DNA of 64,000 nucleotides from assembly GCF_030815145.1 (NCBI RefSeq), contig NZ_JAUSWJ010000001.1:2294001-2358000 (forward strand), written 5' to 3'. Both the position numbers and the translations under genes were made by a program. The notes below the pieces were generated by a model. The model did not search any database. It was not told where the DNA came from and saw only the letters and a list, made by a program, of their open reading frames with translations. This DNA is from Kaistia geumhonensis. GTDB lineage: Bacteria; Pseudomonadota; Alphaproteobacteria; Rhizobiales; Kaistiaceae. Within the stretch, counting starts at the first letter, position 1. Each line of letters begins with the position of its first letter. Of the stretch, positions 63,444 to 64,000 are shown in pieces.

Positions 63444-64000
63444 ATGGCCTCGACTGTCGACCGTCCGTCCGGCCGCGCAGGCCTCAACCTCGGCTACCTG
63501 CCCTATCTGCTGCCCGGCGCGATCGGCTTCTTCGTCGTCGTCCTCATCCCCTTCCTCATGAACATCGCGGTGAGCTTCACCCGCTGGAAGGGCATCGGCG
63601 TCCCGAAATTCATCGGGCTCGAGAATTACCTGAAGCTCTTCCAGGACAAGACCTTCTGGGCCGCCTTCGAGCATTCGGTCGCCTGTGTCATCGCCATGGC
63701 GCTCATCCCCACGGCGCTCGGTCTCTTCCTGGGTGCGGTGCTGTTCGACTATATCGGCCCGCGCTTCGGGCCGCGGGCGTCGAGCGGGCTGCGCGCGGCC
63801 TTCTATCTGCCGCAGATCCTGCCCGTCGCCGTTGCCGGCGTGCTCTGGGGCTGGATCCTGTCGCCCATCGGGGTGCTGAACACGATCCTCGACGGGCTCG
63901 GCCTCCATGCGCTGTCGCAGAACTGGCTCGGCGATCCCGCGACGGCGCTGCTCGCGGTGATGTTCGTGATGGTCTGGCTGCAGCTCGGCTATGCCCTCGT
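63444..64000 (+). CDS. Sugar ABC transporter permease (MalF type), N-terminal part (cut by window edge)
   Basis: 185 residues are visible; the gene continues past the window. First helix YLLPGAIGFFVVVLIPFLMN, FTRWKGIG, then FIGLENYLKLFQDKTFWAAFEHS, usual for MalF/UgpA permeases. No obvious ribosome binding site beyond GGGATC. Partner of the binding protein upstream. Confidence 0.88.
   Translation, partial: MASTVDRPSGRAGLNLGYLPYLLPGAIGFFVVVLIPFLMNIAVSFTRWKGIGVPKFIGLENYLKLFQDKTFWAAFEHSVACVIAMALIPTALGLFLGAVLFDYIGPRFGPRASSGLRAAFYLPQILPVAVAGVLWGWILSPIGVLNTILDGLGLHALSQNWLGDPATALLAVMFVMVWLQLGYAL

Overview
The window is about 64 kb of GC-rich chromosomal DNA with short intergenic gaps, many ATGA or TGATG start/stop overlaps and a very high density of ABC transporters. 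Together with a fixNOQP/fixGHIS (cco) locus carrying FNR/FixK-type boxes, this points to an alphaproteobacterium of the Hyphomicrobiales (Rhizobiales); I cannot place the genus. I see no rRNA, tRNA, insertion sequence, integrase or CRISPR array.

Layout. (1) 1-5640: a ribose-type sugar or polyol ABC transporter (binding protein cut by the window edge), a D-tagatose 3-epimerase-like isomerase and two short-chain dehydrogenases resembling threitol and ribitol dehydrogenases. (2) 5765-8047: an AbgB-like M20 hydrolase and a hormone-sensitive-lipase-type esterase. (3) 8098-17047: the cbb3 oxidase operon ccoNOQP and its assembly operon ccoGHIS on the minus strand, each preceded by the same 14-base FNR box, plus a divergent SafE-like membrane protein. 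(4) 17063-18806: a MerR regulator divergent from an MFS exporter, with a classic MerR promoter between them. (5) 19028-24924: a LysR gene and an NMT1-type ABC transporter with two different permeases and a luciferase-like monooxygenase; a perfect FNR box lies upstream. (6) 25224-36756: an amide/peptide block with a TetR-amidohydrolase pair divergent from a nitrilase, an amidase, a complete oligopeptide transporter and an M20 hydrolase.

(7) 36775-48850 is the most unusual part. A single minus-strand gene series encodes a 1954-residue protein (low-complexity N-terminus, N,N-dimethylformamidase-like domain, Ig-like domain, four DUF4082 units alternating with three cadherin-like units), a COG0523 metal-chaperone GTPase, a 102-residue conserved small protein, and the ABC and membrane-fusion subunits of a type I secretion system. 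Three unrecognised small genes follow. (8) 49190-54115: a membrane-fusion protein with an RbbA/YhhJ-like ABC exporter. (9) 54129-61760: a ROK repressor, M20 deacylase, two paralogous sugar-binding proteins, permease, YhfX-like PLP enzyme and single-domain ATPase, all on the minus strand. (10) 62058-64000: a family 1 sugar-binding protein and the start of its permease, divergent from the ROK gene.

The genes mostly serve scavenging: import of polyols, sugars, peptides and small organic compounds, each next to hydrolases or dehydrogenases that would open the imported molecule, combined with microaerobic respiration. Sequence elements near 2925, 3944 and 61770 suggest that the ROK-type control of region 9 may extend to region 1.
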